Shown: piece after piece, positions 1-6,963 of the stretch
Layout of the letters: the number at the start of each line of letters is the position of its first letter
Numbering within the stretch: the first letter of the stretch is position 1
Source: an uncultured Lachnospiraceae bacterium
GTDB taxonomy: Bacteria > Bacillota > Clostridia > Lachnospirales > Lachnospiraceae
Direction of reading: 5' to 3'
Assembly: GCA_947382625.1 (NCBI GenBank)
Contig: CANDAG010000041.1
Span: 1-33,195, forward strand
DNA length: 33,195 nucleotides
The notes under the pieces: model-generated
The model's database searches: none
The model's input: only the letters and a program-made list of their open reading frames with translations
Told to the model about the DNA's origin: nothing
Made by a program: the position numbers and the translations under genes

Positions 1-2
1 TC

Positions 3-722
3 TCAATTATAATCCATTTTTTCCAAATAAGGAAGAATATTTTCAAAAAGCTGTCTCACTACCGGCGCAGCCACCTGGCTGCCGTAGTAATTTCCCTGAG
101 GTGTGTGGACGATGGCAAGGGCAAGCACCTGTGGATCATCTGCCGGTGCAAAGCCAAGAAAGGATGCAATATACCGTCCGCTTCCTCTGGGAAGCGTCTG
201 GCTGGTAGCCGTCTTTCCGCCAACCCTGGCTCCTTCCACATAGCCGTTTTTTCCTGAGCCCTTCTCAACCACCTGTTCTAAGATCATCCGCATGGTGGCA
301 GAGGTTTCCTCTGATACAATATGCTCCGTCACCGGATAAGAGAACCTCTTTATCTCCGTCCCCTCCCTGTCTGCCGTCATCACCGCAAAGTGAGGGGTGA
401 TGCGGTTTCCTCCGTTAATAATGGAAGATACGGTTGTCGCAAGCTGTATGGGAGTGATCTGGAAGGACTGGCCAAAGGACACCGTTGCAAGCTCTACCGA
501 TTTCATATCCTCCATCTTGTGCATGATCGTTCCTGCCTCCCCGGGCAGATCCACCCCTGTCTTGTTCTTTAAGCCGAACTGAGTAAAGTAGTGATAGTAT
601 CTCTCCACCCCAAGCCGCAAGCCTACCGTAATGAACACCGGGTTACAGGAAGCTACATAAATGATTTTTTTATGTATGATAAACCTCCCATCTTCCGCCA
701 TGCCCCTGCCTGATATAAGCAA
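3..722 (-). CDS. spoVD: 3' part of split SpoVD-like penicillin-binding protein
   Basis: This is the C-terminal half of a class B penicillin-binding protein (transpeptidase domain). The spoVD-derived part is 3-648. The first 24 codons of the open frame (upstream of about 650) are sequence of the inserted element and overlap the recombinase gene in another frame, so this start is probably not used. The frame begins in SpoVD at SCNPVF, the SxN catalytic motif, and continues through VSFGQSFQITPIQLA to GGKTATSQTLPRG, where KTA replaces the usual KTG. It ends at TGA (3-5) with no PASTA domain. The matching N-terminal part lies at 5845-6963. Joining the two across the shared 13-bp repeat gives a 576-residue protein in frame. 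It is called SpoVD rather than FtsI because a separate intact FtsI-type gene sits next door. The split gene itself is clear; the SpoVD name is an inference. Confidence 0.85.
   Translation of the reverse strand: MLISGRGMAEDGRFIIHKKIIYVASCNPVFITVGLRLGVERYYHYFTQFGLKNKTGVDLPGEAGTIMHKMEDMKSVELATVSFGQSFQITPIQLATTVSSIINGGNRITPHFAVMTADREGTEIKRFSYPVTEHIVSEETSATMRMILEQVVEKGSGKNGYVEGARVGGKTATSQTLPRGSGRYIASFLGFAPADDPQVLALAIVHTPQGNYYGSQVAAPVVRQLFENILPYLEKMDYN
636..648 (-). repeat. Left attachment core (13-bp direct repeat)
   Basis: The plus-strand sequence CACCGGGTTACAG is identical to 5866-5878. Read on the minus strand it encodes C-N-P-V of the PBP SxN motif. It sits 21 bp beyond the recombinase stop codon, the usual place for an attachment site next to a site-specific recombinase gene. 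Confidence 0.88.
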
Positions 723-2460
723 GCCGCCCCTCTTCCTTCAGCTCCCTGACCCTCCCGCTCACATAAGAAACACTCTTTTTCATCTGCTCTGCAAGCTCCT
801 TTAAACGAAGCTCAGGTTCCTTCTGAAGTCTTTGAAGTATGATCTCCCTGTCCGTTTCTCTCCTTTTTTGAGAGTTTGTCCTGTGAAGATACTGCGCCCA
901 AAGCATGCAGGGCTCCTTATGATCCATAAGGATCAGCAGCCTTCCATCACTGTGTACCGTAATCTGCCTGACATGTCCCAAAAGCTCTCGCGTCATCGCC
1001 CTTTTGATCAGTTTTTCCTCCTCTACCGCCTCCTTTATCTGCCTGATACGTGTTTCATAGTTATTATATGGTTCATGCTCCGTTCTCATGTCCTTAAGCC
1101 TGTCTTCAAGCGCCTTCATTTTTTGTGTAATTTCGTCATTATATTTTTGAAACTCTCCATCTTCTATGACAGAAGAAAGGAGTTTTTCCATAAGAACATC
1201 TTTTTTTGCCGACAGCTTATGGTGCTCTCTTTCAAGCCGTTTTTCCTCCTTTTGATCCCTTTTGGGGAAAAGCTCCTCCTTCAGCACCTCCATCAGCGCT
1301 TCAAGTATTTTCTCATGTTCTTCACGGCTTTCAAAAAGCACGCCGTAATATTCCTTCTCAAAAGCCTCTTCCAAAGCCTCCATTACCTCCGCTTCCATAA
1401 GGGACGGATTTTTGCACCCCCGCTCTCTGCCCCCTTCCAAAAAGCCGGCGCATTTCCAGTACACATCCCTCTCACCGCGTCCTCCCACCCGATAATAATA
1501 CCTTTCGCAGCAGGCGCACTTAAGCTTCCCGGATAGCTCATATTTGCCGCAAGGCTCCCCGGTTTCCTTTTTCCGGCCTTCTGCGCGGTCCCTCCTGTCC
1601 TTTGTGCGTCTCACAGGAGAATGCTCTGCCCGCTTCCTCAAAACAGAAAGCACCTGTTCCTGATATTCCTTTGATACAATGGGAGGAAGGGCATTTTCCA
1701 TAATGACCCACTCCTGTCTGGGAACCTCTTCATATTTTTTCAGGTCAAAATTATAAGTCCTTTTGTTCAGCACCATAGTCCCATGGGCTCTGGGCGTATA
1801 GAGCATTTTCCGCCACTGGCTCTGGGAAATCTTCTGTCCCTGCCGCCCCCTGGCTCCCAGTTCATACAGGGTATTGCTTATGGCATAAAACCCCTTTCCT
1901 TCCCCTGCAAGCAAAAAGGCAGTCCTGTAATATTCCGCCTCCTTCTCATTGATCTCATAACTATCCTTTGCCACCTTATTCCATCCAAACATCTCGCAGG
2001 TAATGTTACAGCCGCTTTTTTTGTCCTGCCGCCTTCTGTGGGCATTTTTGATCTTCTTGGAAAGCTCCCTGCTGAAATCCTCCGCCAGTATGGCTTTGAT
2101 CCCCGAGATCAGATTATCGTCCGGGGTATAGAATTTTCCTTCTATATAAATATACAATCTCAGCCTGTTTTCCGTGAGCCGGTTCAAAAACAGATACCAG
2201 TCCTTTGCAGAACGCATGAGCCGGTCAATGGACTTGATCATGACAATATCAAAGCGGTCTCTCTCCATATCCATAAGAAGCCTCTGGTACTCCCCCCGCT
2301 TATAGGCCACTGTTCCGGTTTCTGATTCTATATATTGCTCTGCGATCTCCCAGCCCTTCCTTTCCGCGATCTCCCTGCTCTCCATCACCTGGGAGGCCAG
2401 GGCATTCTTCTGACTCTCCTCCTCCGTGCTGCATCTGTTATAAATTCCTACCCTTTCCAC
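670..2460 (-). CDS. Large serine site-specific recombinase
   Basis: A 596-residue recombinase expected to catalyse integration and excision of the surrounding element. The N-terminal resolvase domain (about 1-140) has the catalytic serine at residue 11 in YNRCSTEEES, plus the downstream arginines of the SIDRLMR region. A recombinase DNA-binding domain follows (about 155-290), then a zinc ribbon with Cys315, Cys318, Cys337 and Cys349, and a charged coiled coil (about 400-490). The last 65 residues (about 533-596) look like a winged helix (LKELAEQMKKSVSYVSGRV), an extension I do not regard as standard for SpoIVCA-type enzymes. Translation starts at GTG immediately after the stop of the small upstream ORF, with a GAGGAG-like ribosome site inside that ORF, so the two are coupled. 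The stop lies 21 bp from the left core. No terminator is seen after it. Confidence 0.93.
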   Translation of the reverse strand: MERVGIYNRCSTEEESQKNALASQVMESREIAERKGWEIAEQYIESETGTVAYKRGEYQRLLMDMERDRFDIVMIKSIDRLMRSAKDWYLFLNRLTENRLRLYIYIEGKFYTPDDNLISGIKAILAEDFSRELSKKIKNAHRRRQDKKSGCNITCEMFGWNKVAKDSYEINEKEAEYYRTAFLLAGEGKGFYAISNTLYELGARGRQGQKISQSQWRKMLYTPRAHGTMVLNKRTYNFDLKKYEEVPRQEWVIMENALPPIVSKEYQEQVLSVLRKRAEHSPVRRTKDRRDRAEGRKKETGEPCGKYELSGKLKCACCERYYYRVGGRGERDVYWKCAGFLEGGRERGCKNPSLMEAEVMEALEEAFEKEYYGVLFESREEHEKILEALMEVLKEELFPKRDQKEEKRLEREHHKLSAKKDVLMEKLLSSVIEDGEFQKYNDEITQKMKALEDRLKDMRTEHEPYNNYETRIRQIKEAVEEEKLIKRAMTRELLGHVRQITVHSDGRLLILMDHKEPCMLWAQYLHRTNSQKRRETDREIILQRLQKEPELRLKELAEQMKKSVSYVSGRVRELKEEGRLAYIRQGHGGRWEVYHT

Positions 2461-2655
2461 TTAACTCCTCTTTTCGCCGTGTTCCCGGACGATCCTTTTT
2501 TTGATGGAAAATCTTTCATCCCTGCTTATAAACCCCTTCTCCCAAAGCAGATCTGCTATATGGAGCAAAAGACGGGAGGTGGTCTGCTCCATAGTCCTTT
2601 CTCTGTTTTCCACGGCATGCTCCCTGCTGTCTTTTACTTCAATATATGTAGACAT
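2461..2655 (-). CDS. Small ORF coupled to recombinase; candidate directionality factor
   Basis: A 64-residue protein if started at the ATG at 2653-2655 (MSTYIEVKDSREHAVENRER). The frame is open further upstream to a TTG, but that has no ribosome site and overlaps the divergent promoter. An internal ATG at 2590-2592 is also possible. The C-terminal half (RLLLHIADLLWEKGFISRDE) resembles the short helical SHOCT-like pattern common in small proteins of mobile elements. TAA abuts the GTG of the recombinase, so the two genes are co-transcribed and coupled. Position and size fit a recombination directionality factor or a recombinase regulator, as known for the C. difficile skin element, but no sequence homology can be claimed here. 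Confidence 0.6.
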   Translation of the reverse strand: MSTYIEVKDSREHAVENRERTMEQTTSRLLLHIADLLWEKGFISRDERFSIKKRIVREHGEKRS

Positions 2656-2733
2656 TTCTGAAGACTGAACCTTTGTACGCCAAAATCCCCAAATCCCAGG
2701 TTCCGAAGGCTCTGAAATTCTCAAAAAATACGA

Positions 2734-2762
2734 TTGACTTTAGCGCTTTAAACTTGTATAAT
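2734..2762 (+). promoter_or_regulatory. Consensus sigma-A promoter of ABC transporter operon
   Basis: TTGACT (2734-2739), a 17-bp spacer and TATAAT (2757-2762), a near-perfect vegetative promoter. The spacer contains AGCGCT within an imperfect dyad (TTTAGCGCTTTA) that could be an operator. Transcription would start near 2769, giving a leader of about 100 nt. It points away from the recombinase operon and lies in the divergent intergenic region. Confidence 0.8.
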
Positions 2763-2782
2763 CTGATACTAGGCGAAACAAC

Positions 2783-2837
2783 GGACAGCACGCTCCGCGG
2801 ACTGTCCTTATGTTAACAACGGGCAACACCTGTGTTG
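2783..2837 (+). promoter_or_regulatory. Leader dyads before the binding-protein gene
   Basis: Two inverted repeats lie in the transcribed leader. The first is GGACAG (2783-2788) with CTGTCC (2802-2807), enclosing the palindrome TCCGCGGA. The second is CAACAC-CT-GTGTTG (2824-2837). Its central ACACCTGTGT recurs at 4048-4057 in the leader of the permease gene, which suggests a shared operator or RNA signal. The regulator is unknown. Confidence 0.45.
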
Positions 2838-2871
2838 ATCTTTCGCTAAAATATTGTAGGAGGAAATCATT

Positions 2872-3966
2872 ATGAAAAAAGCACTTGCACTACTTTTAAC
2901 CGTAGTCATGGTGGGTTCTCTTGCTGCCTGTGGAAACACAGACACCCAGCAGACCTCTGCCAATGATGCGGCCTCTGCAGAAGATGCAGAAAACACAGAA
3001 ACAGAAGGCGATACTGCTGATGTAGCCGGGGACGAGGCTGACAGCGCACAGACAGAAGGCGCTGACGATGCAGCCGCCGATGACGCCTCATACACCGTAG
3101 GTATCTGCCAGTTAATGCAGCATGAAGCATTAGATGCAGCCACCCAGGGCTTCAAGGATGCTCTGACAGAAGCATTAGGCGATAAGGTAACCTTCAAGGA
3201 GCAGAACGCCCAGGGCGACACCAACACCTGCGCCACCATCATCAACAGCTTCGTATCCGAAAAGGTAGACCTGATCCTGGCAAACGCAACTCCCGCCCTT
3301 CAGGCAGCAGCTGCCGGAACCAACGAAATCCCTATCCTGGGCACATCCGTGACCGAATACGGCGTGGCTCTTGATCTTGACGATTTCACCGGTACTGTAG
3401 GAAACAACATTTCCGGAACCTCTGACCTTGCTCCCCTTGACGGGCAGGCAGACATGCTGCAGGAGCTGTTCCCGGATGCCAAGACAGTGGGTCTTGTTTA
3501 CTGCTCTGCTGAGGCAAACTCTCAGTATCAGGTAGATACTGTAAGAGGTTATCTGGAAGAGAAGGGTTACACCTGTGAAGATTATTCCTTCTCTGATTCC
3601 AACGACATTGCTGCCGTTGTGACCAACGCTGCCAACTCTGTGGATGTTATTTATGTTCCCACTGACAATACGGCAGCCACCAACGCAGGGATCATCAACA
3701 ATATCTGTCTGCCTGCAGGTATTCCTGTGGTTGCCGGCGAAGAAGGTATTTGTGCAGGCTGCGGCGTTGCCACTCTTTCCATCAGCTATTATGACTTAGG
3801 CGTTGCCACCGGAAAGATGGCTGCAAGGATCCTCTCTGAAGGGGAAGATGTTTCCACCATGCCCATTGAATACGCCCCCAACTTTGTAAAGAAATACAAT
3901 GCCGCCAACTGTGAGGCATTAAATATTACAATCCCTGACGGCTATGAGGCAATAGCGGCCGAATAA
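2872..3966 (+). CDS. TrpX-family ABC transporter substrate-binding lipoprotein
   Basis: A 364-residue extracellular solute-binding lipoprotein. The signal peptide ends in the lipobox SLAAC, with Cys20 as the lipidated residue. An Asp/Glu/Ala-rich linker (about 21-72) tethers the folded domain to the membrane. The body (YTVGICQLMQHEALDAATQG onward) matches the ABC_sub_bind/TrpX family pattern (periplasmic-binding-protein fold). Some relatives bind tryptophan or tyrosine, so an aromatic amino acid or similar small ligand is plausible, but the substrate cannot be assigned from sequence. The ribosome site AGGAGG lies 8 nt before ATG. It is the first gene of a binding protein-permease-ATPase operon carried inside the spoVD-interrupting element and read from the promoter at 2734. 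A terminator-like hairpin follows it, consistent with more binding protein than membrane subunits. Confidence 0.88.
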   Translation: MKKALALLLTVVMVGSLAACGNTDTQQTSANDAASAEDAENTETEGDTADVAGDEADSAQTEGADDAAADDASYTVGICQLMQHEALDAATQGFKDALTEALGDKVTFKEQNAQGDTNTCATIINSFVSEKVDLILANATPALQAAAAGTNEIPILGTSVTEYGVALDLDDFTGTVGNNISGTSDLAPLDGQADMLQELFPDAKTVGLVYCSAEANSQYQVDTVRGYLEEKGYTCEDYSFSDSNDIAAVVTNAANSVDVIYVPTDNTAATNAGIINNICLPAGIPVVAGEEGICAGCGVATLSISYYDLGVATGKMAARILSEGEDVSTMPIEYAPNFVKKYNAANCEALNITIPDGYEAIAAE

Positions 3967-3984
3967 CAGCGTATTATCAAAATG

Positions 3985-4034
3985 GCGGGAGAAAATTTCT
4001 ATTGCAATTCTCCCGCTATTCTATTACTATTTTG
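3985..4034 (+). terminator. Attenuating hairpin between binding protein and permease
   Basis: GCGGGAGAA (3985-3993) pairs perfectly with TTCTCCCGC (4008-4016), followed by a T-rich tract (4018-4033) that is not a pure T run. It probably causes partial termination or 3'-end stabilisation, giving excess binding protein. TTGCAA (4002-4007) and TACTAT (4025-4030), 17 bp apart, could be a weak secondary promoter. Confidence 0.6.
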
Positions 4035-4047
4035 TATGGCAAAGCAC

Positions 4048-4057
4048 ACACCTGTGT
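4048..4057 (+). promoter_or_regulatory. Repeated ACACCTGTGT element upstream of permease
   Basis: The 10-mer ACACCTGTGT is identical to 2826-2835. It lies 52 nt before the permease ATG, compared with 46 nt before the binding-protein ATG. The neighbouring bases also resemble each other: GGCAA upstream, and AAAATAT then GGAGGAAA downstream. This looks like a duplicated leader signal. Confidence 0.4.
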
Positions 4058-4099
4058 ACTGCCCGACTATAAAATATCTATCCGGAGGAAACTGATCCA

Positions 4100-5023
4100 A
4101 TGAATATCCTAACTCTGTTCGGCTCCATGCCCGGCGCCATCGCCCAGGGACTGATCTGGGGAATTACCGCTATCGGAATCTACATAACCTATCGAATCCT
4201 GGACTTTGCAGATCTGACCGTGGACGGCTCCATGTGTACAGGCGGAGCTGTGTGTATTATGATGATGCTTTCCGACCATAACGTCTTCGTCTCCATGCTG
4301 GTAGCCACAATGGCAGGAATGCTGACAGGACTGGCCACAGGACTCTTTCATACTTTTATGGGCATCCCCCCTATCCTGTCAGGAATTTTGACCCAGCTTG
4401 CCCTGTATTCGGTAAACCTTGCCATCATGGGGAAGGCCAATCAGTCCATTAATGTTGACAAATACAACCTTCTGGTTGCTCTCAGATATATTAAGGGTGT
4501 TCCCTTTTACAGAAACCCGATCTTTGTAACCGCTGTCTGTATTCTCCTTTTGATCCTGTTTCTCTACTGGTTTTTCGGGACAGAAATCGGATGCGGCCTT
4601 CGTGCCACCGGCTGCAATGCGAATATGGCCAGGGCTCAGGGCATCAACACAGACTTTTCCAAGGTATTAGGACTTATGATCTCTAATGGTCTGGTAGGGC
4701 TTTCCGGCGCTCTGCTGGCACAATACCAGAACTTTTCGGATGTTTCCATGGGCAGAGGTGCAATCGTGATTGGTCTTGCCGCTGTGATCATCAGCGAAGC
4801 GATCTTCGGACGCCTTTTCCACAACTTCGGCTTCAAGCTCTTCGGCGTGGCGCTTGGCTCCATCCTCTACTATATGGTGGTGCAGACCGTCATCTGGATG
4901 GGTGTAAAGCCCGACTGGTTAAAGGCCCTCTCCGCTTTAGTGGTTGCTTTCTTCCTGGCTATCCCCTATTGGAAGAACAAATATATCTCCGGAAAAGATC
5001 TCGGAAAAAATAAAGTCGCATAG
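4100..5023 (+). CDS. TrpY-family ABC transporter permease
   Basis: A 307-residue multi-spanning membrane permease of the branched-chain/TrpY type (BPD_transp_2 fold), the channel partner of the binding protein at 2872. About eight to nine hydrophobic segments are visible. The N-terminal GLIWGITAIGIYITYRILDF followed by ADLTVDGSMCTGGA is typical of the family. A conserved cytoplasmic loop (GCGLRATGCNANMARAQGI, about residues 156-175) would contact the ATPase. GGAGG precedes the ATG by about 11 nt. The stop is 13 bp upstream of the ATPase start, so the two are translated from one message. The protein acts in the cytoplasmic membrane as a dimer. Confidence 0.88.
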   Translation: MNILTLFGSMPGAIAQGLIWGITAIGIYITYRILDFADLTVDGSMCTGGAVCIMMMLSDHNVFVSMLVATMAGMLTGLATGLFHTFMGIPPILSGILTQLALYSVNLAIMGKANQSINVDKYNLLVALRYIKGVPFYRNPIFVTAVCILLLILFLYWFFGTEIGCGLRATGCNANMARAQGINTDFSKVLGLMISNGLVGLSGALLAQYQNFSDVSMGRGAIVIGLAAVIISEAIFGRLFHNFGFKLFGVALGSILYYMVVQTVIWMGVKPDWLKALSALVVAFFLAIPYWKNKYISGKDLGKNKVA

Positions 5024-5036
5024 GAGGATCGTCATC

Positions 5037-5831
5037 ATGCTTGAAATGAGAAATGTTACCAAGGTTTTTAATAAGGGAACCGTCAATGAAAAGCTGGCTC
5101 TGGACAATTTCTCCCTGACCCTGGAGGAAGGCGATTTTGTCACCGTGATCGGCGGAAACGGCGCCGGGAAATCCACCATGATGAACGCCATCTCCGGCGT
5201 ATGGCCTGTGGATTCCGGTCAGATCATCGTAGACGGAGTGGACATCACCAGACTTCCGGAGCATAAACGCGCCAGGTTTCTTGGACGCGTCTTCCAGGAT
5301 CCTATGACCGGTACTGCCGCCACCATGGGGATCGAGGAAAACCTTGCTCTTGCCAAACGGCGCGGACGCACCCGCTCTCTCCGCACAGGAATCTCCAAAA
5401 AAGAACGGGAAGAATACAAAGAGCTGTTAAAAATTCTGGGTCTGGGACTGGAAGACCGTATGACCACCAAGGTAGGTCTTTTATCCGGCGGCCAGCGTCA
5501 GGCGCTTACCCTGCTGATGGCTTCGCTCCAAAAGCCCAAGCTGCTTTTGTTAGACGAGCATACCGCCGCCCTTGATCCCAAAACCGCCGCAAAGGTTCTG
5601 GACACCACCGAATACATTATAAACAGAGATCATCTGACCACCCTCATGATCACCCACAATATGAAGGATGCGATTGCTCACGGCAATCGTCTGTTCATGA
5701 TGATGGACGGAAAGATCATTCTGGATATCCGGGGAGAGGAAAAGAAGCGTCTGACAGTAGAGGATCTTCTCCACAAATTCGAGGAAGCCAGCGGGGAAGC
5801 CTTTGTAAGCGATAAGGCGATACTCGGATGA
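5037..5831 (+). CDS. TrpZ-family ABC transporter ATPase
   Basis: A 264-residue nucleotide-binding subunit that powers the transporter. Walker A is GGNGAGKST, the signature is LSGGQRQAL, and Walker B is LLLLDEHTAALD followed by the H-loop in MITHNM. The start chosen is the ATG at 5037 (MLEMRNVTKVF), which follows AGGAGG at 5022-5027. The frame is open upstream, but that part lies inside the permease gene. It is the last gene of the operon and stops 34 bp before the right attachment core. No terminator follows, so transcripts may continue antisense into the spoVD 5' part, up to the hairpin at 6968-7017. Confidence 0.92.
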   Translation: MLEMRNVTKVFNKGTVNEKLALDNFSLTLEEGDFVTVIGGNGAGKSTMMNAISGVWPVDSGQIIVDGVDITRLPEHKRARFLGRVFQDPMTGTAATMGIEENLALAKRRGRTRSLRTGISKKEREEYKELLKILGLGLEDRMTTKVGLLSGGQRQALTLLMASLQKPKLLLLDEHTAALDPKTAAKVLDTTEYIINRDHLTTLMITHNMKDAIAHGNRLFMMMDGKIILDIRGEEKKRLTVEDLLHKFEEASGEAFVSDKAILG

Positions 5832-5844
5832 GATTTATGATCTT

Positions 5845-6963
5845 TTAAGCCTGCAGTTCCATAACCACCGGGTTACAGCTGTTCATAGTGGCTTCTATAA
5901 AGTTCTGTGCGCCGTGACCCGCTGTCTTATGGCAGCGGATCCGCCGATCCTCCACCATGATAAATCCGGGACAGCTGAATCTGTCCTCCGGCGTCACTAC
6001 CCCCTCCTCTAAGCCTGCCGCAGCAGTGATGATCTTGAAGGTAGATCCCGGCTCATAGGTATCGTTGATACAGCCGTTCCTCCACATCCGGTTCAGCTGC
6101 TCCTGCTTTTGTTCCTCGGTAAGGCTTTCAGAGTCAATTCCTTCCGGAAGGGTATAAGGATTATTCAGGTCAAACTCCGGCACATCCACCATGGCCATCA
6201 ACTCCCCGTTCTGAGGATTCATGACCAGAATAGACACCCTCTCCGCCTCTTTTGTCTCCATCACCTGTTTGGCCAGCTGGGTGGCATAGCTTTGTATGTT
6301 CATGTCCAGACTGATGTAAAGATCATTTCCCGGTATGGATTCCACTCTTTTTTCCCCTGCGGCATCAATTTCCACACCTCTTGCATCAGTGACCGTAAGA
6401 ATCATCCCCTCCTGCCCCTGCAGATATTCCTCATATTTAACCTCCAGGCCAATGATTCCCTGGTTATCGCCGCCTGTGAAGCCCAGCACCTTTGATGCAA
6501 GGGTATCATAAGGATAATAACGCTTGTAATCCTCATCCACCTTGACACCTTCCAGATTATAAGCCCGGATGGCATCTCCTTTTTCCTTTCCCACATTGCT
6601 CTTGATCCGTTCGATAGATGAATACTTTTCTACCCTTTTGCGAACATAATCTTCTGAAAGCTCCAGCTCTCTGCTCAGGATCTCCACCACTTTGTCCGGC
6701 TCCTTGATCTGATTATGTATGACAGAGATCGTACAGACCGTCTTATTATCTGCGATCACCGTGCCGTTGGCATCCAGTATCCTTCCCCGCGCTGCCTTAA
6801 TGCTCCTTTCCCTCTCGTGAAGGTCATCGGCCTTTTCCGTATAATAATCAGACTGAAAGATCATCAGATATCCCAGCCGCGCTGCAAGAAGCAGTATGAT
6901 CATCAGCGAACCAAAGAAAATAGTAACGATTTTTTTTCTGTGAAAGGTTTTGCTGTTTTCCAT
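5845..6963 (-). CDS. spoVD: 5' part of split SpoVD-like penicillin-binding protein
   Basis: The N-terminal 372 residues of a class B PBP that cross-links peptidoglycan; SpoVD family members make spore cortex in sporulating cells. It has one transmembrane anchor (about 12-34), a PBP dimerisation domain with RGRILDANG, and the start of the transpeptidase domain with the nucleophile motif STFK (307-310). It breaks off at MNSCNPV, then reads six foreign residues (VMELQA) to TAA inside the element. Alone it lacks the rest of the active site and should be inactive. The start is the ATG at 6961-6963 (MENSKTFHRKK). A longer frame to 7011 runs through the terminator hairpin and has no ribosome site. 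The ribosome site TGAGG lies in the 3' arm of that hairpin. It can be rebuilt with the 3' part by loss of 5,230 bp. Confidence 0.88.
   Translation of the reverse strand: MENSKTFHRKKIVTIFFGSLMIILLLAARLGYLMIFQSDYYTEKADDLHERERSIKAARGRILDANGTVIADNKTVCTISVIHNQIKEPDKVVEILSRELELSEDYVRKRVEKYSSIERIKSNVGKEKGDAIRAYNLEGVKVDEDYKRYYPYDTLASKVLGFTGGDNQGIIGLEVKYEEYLQGQEGMILTVTDARGVEIDAAGEKRVESIPGNDLYISLDMNIQSYATQLAKQVMETKEAERVSILVMNPQNGELMAMVDVPEFDLNNPYTLPEGIDSESLTEEQKQEQLNRMWRNGCINDTYEPGSTFKIITAAAGLEEGVVTPEDRFSCPGFIMVEDRRIRCHKTAGHGAQNFIEATMNSCNPVVMELQA
5866..5878 (-). repeat. Right attachment core (13-bp direct repeat)
   Basis: An exact second copy of the core at 636-648, encoding C-N-P-V at the end of the spoVD 5' part. 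Flanks diverge immediately on both sides, as expected for a recombinase crossover core. Confidence 0.88.

Larger units (their letters stand above)
636..5878. mobile_element. Skin-like intervening element interrupting spoVD
   Basis: A 5,230-bp segment (one core copy counted) lies between two identical 13-bp direct repeats inside a split PBP gene. It contains a large serine recombinase next to the left core, a small ORF coupled to it, and a divergent three-gene ABC transporter operon ending 34 bp before the right core. Excision leaves one core and restores the reading frame N-S-C-N-P-V-F-I. Sporulation elements such as skin (sigK) and SPbeta (spsM) use large serine recombinases in the same way and are excised in the mother cell. 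No phage structural, replication or conjugation genes are present, so the element is minimal and may depend on the host gene for maintenance. Developmental excision is inferred, not seen. Confidence 0.88.

Noticed and set aside
832-1536. 234-codon plus-strand ORF opposite the recombinase
   Set aside because: It is antisense to a well-supported recombinase and shows no family pattern.
2656-2724. Extended 87-codon version of the small ORF
   Set aside because: It begins at TTG without a ribosome site and runs close to the divergent promoter.
2656-2871. Sporulation (sigma-E/K) promoter for the recombinase operon
   Set aside because: TATACAAG-like and CGTACAAA-like strings occur on the minus strand but no matching -35 at proper spacing, so no call was made.
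4944-5036. N-terminal extension of the ABC ATPase
   Set aside because: It lies inside the permease gene; AGGAGG and MLEMRNVTKVF mark the true start at 5037.
3-6963. spoVD as an ordinary pseudogene
   Set aside because: The two halves share an exact 13-bp repeat and rejoin in frame with all motifs, with a recombinase between them; neither half shows internal stops or frameshifts.
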